From contig DNXB01000507.1 of NCBI GenBank assembly GCA_003506995.1, positions 337 through 7,041 of the forward strand: a DNA stretch of 6,705 bases. Reading direction: 5' to 3'. This document shows, piece after piece, positions 5,453 to 6,705 of the stretch. Each line of letters opens with the position of its first letter. Positions within the stretch are counted from its first letter, which is position 1. Both the position numbers and the translations under genes were made by a program. The stretch is from Verrucomicrobiales bacterium. Lineage in GTDB: Bacteria; Verrucomicrobiota; Verrucomicrobiia; Verrucomicrobiales; Verrucomicrobiaceae. A model generated the notes under the pieces. The model was given only the letters and a program-made list of their open reading frames with translations, was not told where the DNA came from and searched no databases.

Positions 5453-6109
5453 ATGAGCAGCGATCCCTCGGCACGTCGTCCGTTAAAGTCACGCAGCACG
5501 GCCTGGGCGCAGTTTTTCTCACGCGGCATGCTGAAGCTCGGCTTGAGGCCGAACACGGTCTCGTTGCTCAGTCTCGTTTGTGCGGCGGTGGGCGGTGGAT
5601 CGGCGTTTTGGGCGGCTCAGGCGGAGCATGCATGGATGTTTTGGCTTATCGCGGCCGCAGGCATTCAACTGCGCCTGTTCTGCAACATGATGGACGGCCT
5701 GCTCGCCGTCGAAGGCGGCCTAAAGTCGGCCACGGGTGATCTTTACAATGAAATCCCGGACCGCATCGCCGATGCGTTGATCTTGGTGCCGCTCGGCTAC
5801 GCGGTCGGCACACCCTGGGGCATCGCGCTCAGTTGGGCGGCGGCTTGCGGGGCGGTTTTCACGGCCTATGTGCGCGCGCTGGGTGCCGCACAGACGCGCA
5901 AGCACGACTTCTGCGGTCCAATGGCCAAACCGCACCGCATGGCCGCAGCCACGCTTGGATGCCTGGGCATGATGACGCTGGATTGGCTGCACGTCACCTG
6001 GCCGCTCATGCTCTTGACGCTGGTCGTCATCAATGCAGGCATCGTCGTCACCGGCTGGCGCCGCGTCAGCCATCTCGCCGCCACTTTAAACCAAACCCCG
6101 CCATCATGA
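5453..6109 (+). CDS. CDP-alcohol phosphatidyltransferase-family membrane protein, YnbA-like
   Basis: 218 residues from ATG 5453. The frame is open further upstream to 5123, but that part is antisense to DUF1501 and the conserved sequence begins at RRPLKSR (8-14). Hydrophobic segments near 36-56, 61-76, 106-118, 122-144, 165-177 and 183-201 suggest about six membrane helices. The signature region is seen with canonical spacing but altered residues: N78 xx D81 G82 xx A85 V86, then G95 xxx N99 xxx D103. Thus D1 and D3 are Asn and the conserved Arg is Val. As I recall it, E. coli YnbA also has Asn at both positions but keeps the Arg. Family members exchange the CMP of CDP-alcohols for another alcohol in phospholipid synthesis; the substrate here is unknown. 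RPNTVSLLS (32-40) is the usual start of the first helix. ATGA coupling to the next gene supports a shared pathway. Confidence 0.85.
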   Translation: MSSDPSARRPLKSRSTAWAQFFSRGMLKLGLRPNTVSLLSLVCAAVGGGSAFWAAQAEHAWMFWLIAAAGIQLRLFCNMMDGLLAVEGGLKSATGDLYNEIPDRIADALILVPLGYAVGTPWGIALSWAAACGAVFTAYVRALGAAQTRKHDFCGPMAKPHRMAAATLGCLGMMTLDWLHVTWPLMLLTLVVINAGIVVTGWRRVSHLAATLNQTPPS

Positions 6110-6705
6110 ACTCAGAACGCCTCCAATTCACCACCGACGACGGACTCTCGCTGCACTACAAAGCCTGGAACGTCCAGGGAGCCACGAAGGCGCTGGTGCT
6201 GCTGCATCGTGGCCATGAGCACGCAGACCGCTGGGACACGGTAGTGCCCTCGCTTACCATGCCTGACACGGCGATTTATGCCTGGGAGGCGCGCGGTCAT
6301 GGCTTGTCACCAGGCCGTCGCGGACATGCGGCGGGTTTCATGGAGTATGTGCGAGATCTCGACACGTTTTTCCATCATCTGCAAAAAGCGCACGGCTTGA
6401 CGCCGGAACGCACCGTGGTGGTGGCGCACAGCGTCGGCGGAGTCGTGGCGGCGGCCTGGGTTCACGATTTCGCACCGCGCATTGCGGGTCTGGTGCTCGC
6501 CACGCCGGCGCTGGAGGTGAATTTGATCGTTCCGGGTGCTCTCACGAGCATCCGAGTGATGCAGAAGCTCAAACCCGATGCCACGATCAAGAGCTATGTC
6601 CGCGGCTCCTGGCTCACTCGCGATCTGAGCGCCGCAGCGGTCTATGATGCGGACAAACTCATCTCGAAGGACATCTCGGCCAAAATTCTTGTCGATCTCT
6701 TCGAC
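6106..6705 (+). CDS. Alpha/beta hydrolase, N-terminal part of a YnbC-like hydrolase/methyltransferase (3'-truncated)
   Basis: 200 residues are visible before the window ends, with no stop. Seen: a short N-terminal strand pair FTTDDGLSLHYKAW (8-21), oxyanion-loop LLHRGHEH (32-39), AWEARGHGLSPGRRG (59-73) typical of the Hydrolase_4/monoacylglycerol lipase-like group, and nucleophile elbow VVVAHSVGG (104-112) with Ser109. The elbow is A-H-S-V-G, so the usual first Gly of GxSxG is Ala. HDFAPRIAGLVLATPAL (120-136) follows the elbow. The combination HRGHEH, ARGHGLSPG and HSVGG, directly after a YnbA-like gene, matches from memory the family annotated as bifunctional alpha/beta hydrolase/class I SAM methyltransferase (about 580 residues, E. 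coli YnbC). The catalytic His and the predicted methyltransferase half lie beyond the window. The ATG overlaps the preceding stop as ATGA. A lipid ester is the likely substrate class, by inference. Confidence 0.85.
   Translation, partial: MNSERLQFTTDDGLSLHYKAWNVQGATKALVLLHRGHEHADRWDTVVPSLTMPDTAIYAWEARGHGLSPGRRGHAAGFMEYVRDLDTFFHHLQKAHGLTPERTVVVAHSVGGVVAAAWVHDFAPRIAGLVLATPALEVNLIVPGALTSIRVMQKLKPDATIKSYVRGSWLTRDLSAAAVYDADKLISKDISAKILVDLFD

Noticed and set aside
1..6705. CRISPR arrays, tRNA/rRNA genes, tandem repeats, toxin-antitoxin or defence genes
   Set aside because: No regularly spaced repeats, tRNA-like cloverleaf, rRNA-like segments or recognisable defence proteins were seen; nearly all bases fall in the genes or the IS described.

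Overview
The window looks like GC-rich chromosomal DNA from a Verrucomicrobia/Planctomycetes-type bacterium, and a Verrucomicrobiaceae-like genome fits best. The main evidence is a Tat-exported DUF1501 protein and a bacterial neutral-ceramidase homologue, both common in that superphylum. Shine-Dalgarno sequences are weak throughout and three gene pairs are joined by ATGA overlaps. The taxonomic call is inference, because there is no rRNA or other marker gene here.

Layout from left to right. Bases 2-1195 (+) hold the C-terminal ~400 residues of a neutral/alkaline ceramidase-family hydrolase that starts outside the window. Converging on it is a minus-strand gene train running right to left: DUF1501 (5358-3961), a small secreted beta-rich protein (3964-3455), an FkbM-family methyltransferase (body 2579-1760) and a TPMT-like SAM methyltransferase (1763-1185). 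The last gene overlaps the ceramidase gene tail to tail by 11 bp. The train is interrupted by an IS5-family insertion sequence (about 2580-3433), which landed at the start codon of the FkbM gene. From 5453 onward a divergent plus-strand operon begins. It encodes a CDP-alcohol phosphatidyltransferase-like membrane protein (YnbA-like), coupled by ATGA to the N-terminal half of a YnbC-like alpha/beta hydrolase that runs off the window.

How the parts relate. The plus-strand operon resembles the E. coli ynbABCD phospholipid-type cluster, whose biological product I do not know to be established. Its phosphatidyltransferase carries Asn in place of two of the four signature aspartates. The minus-strand train pairs exported proteins (DUF1501 and the secreted protein) with two methyltransferases, but no common pathway can be read from sequence.

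The points most worth following up are: (1) the transposase appears to need a -1 frameshift at a perfectly phased A_AAA_AAG heptamer only 17 codons into the gene; (2) removing the IS in either of two ways restores a GTG start, with a GGGAG Shine-Dalgarno, in frame with the FkbM gene; (3) the degenerate CDP-alcohol phosphotransferase signature in the ynb-like operon. I saw no CRISPR array, tRNA, rRNA or convincing terminator. I do not see proof of a wholly new system.
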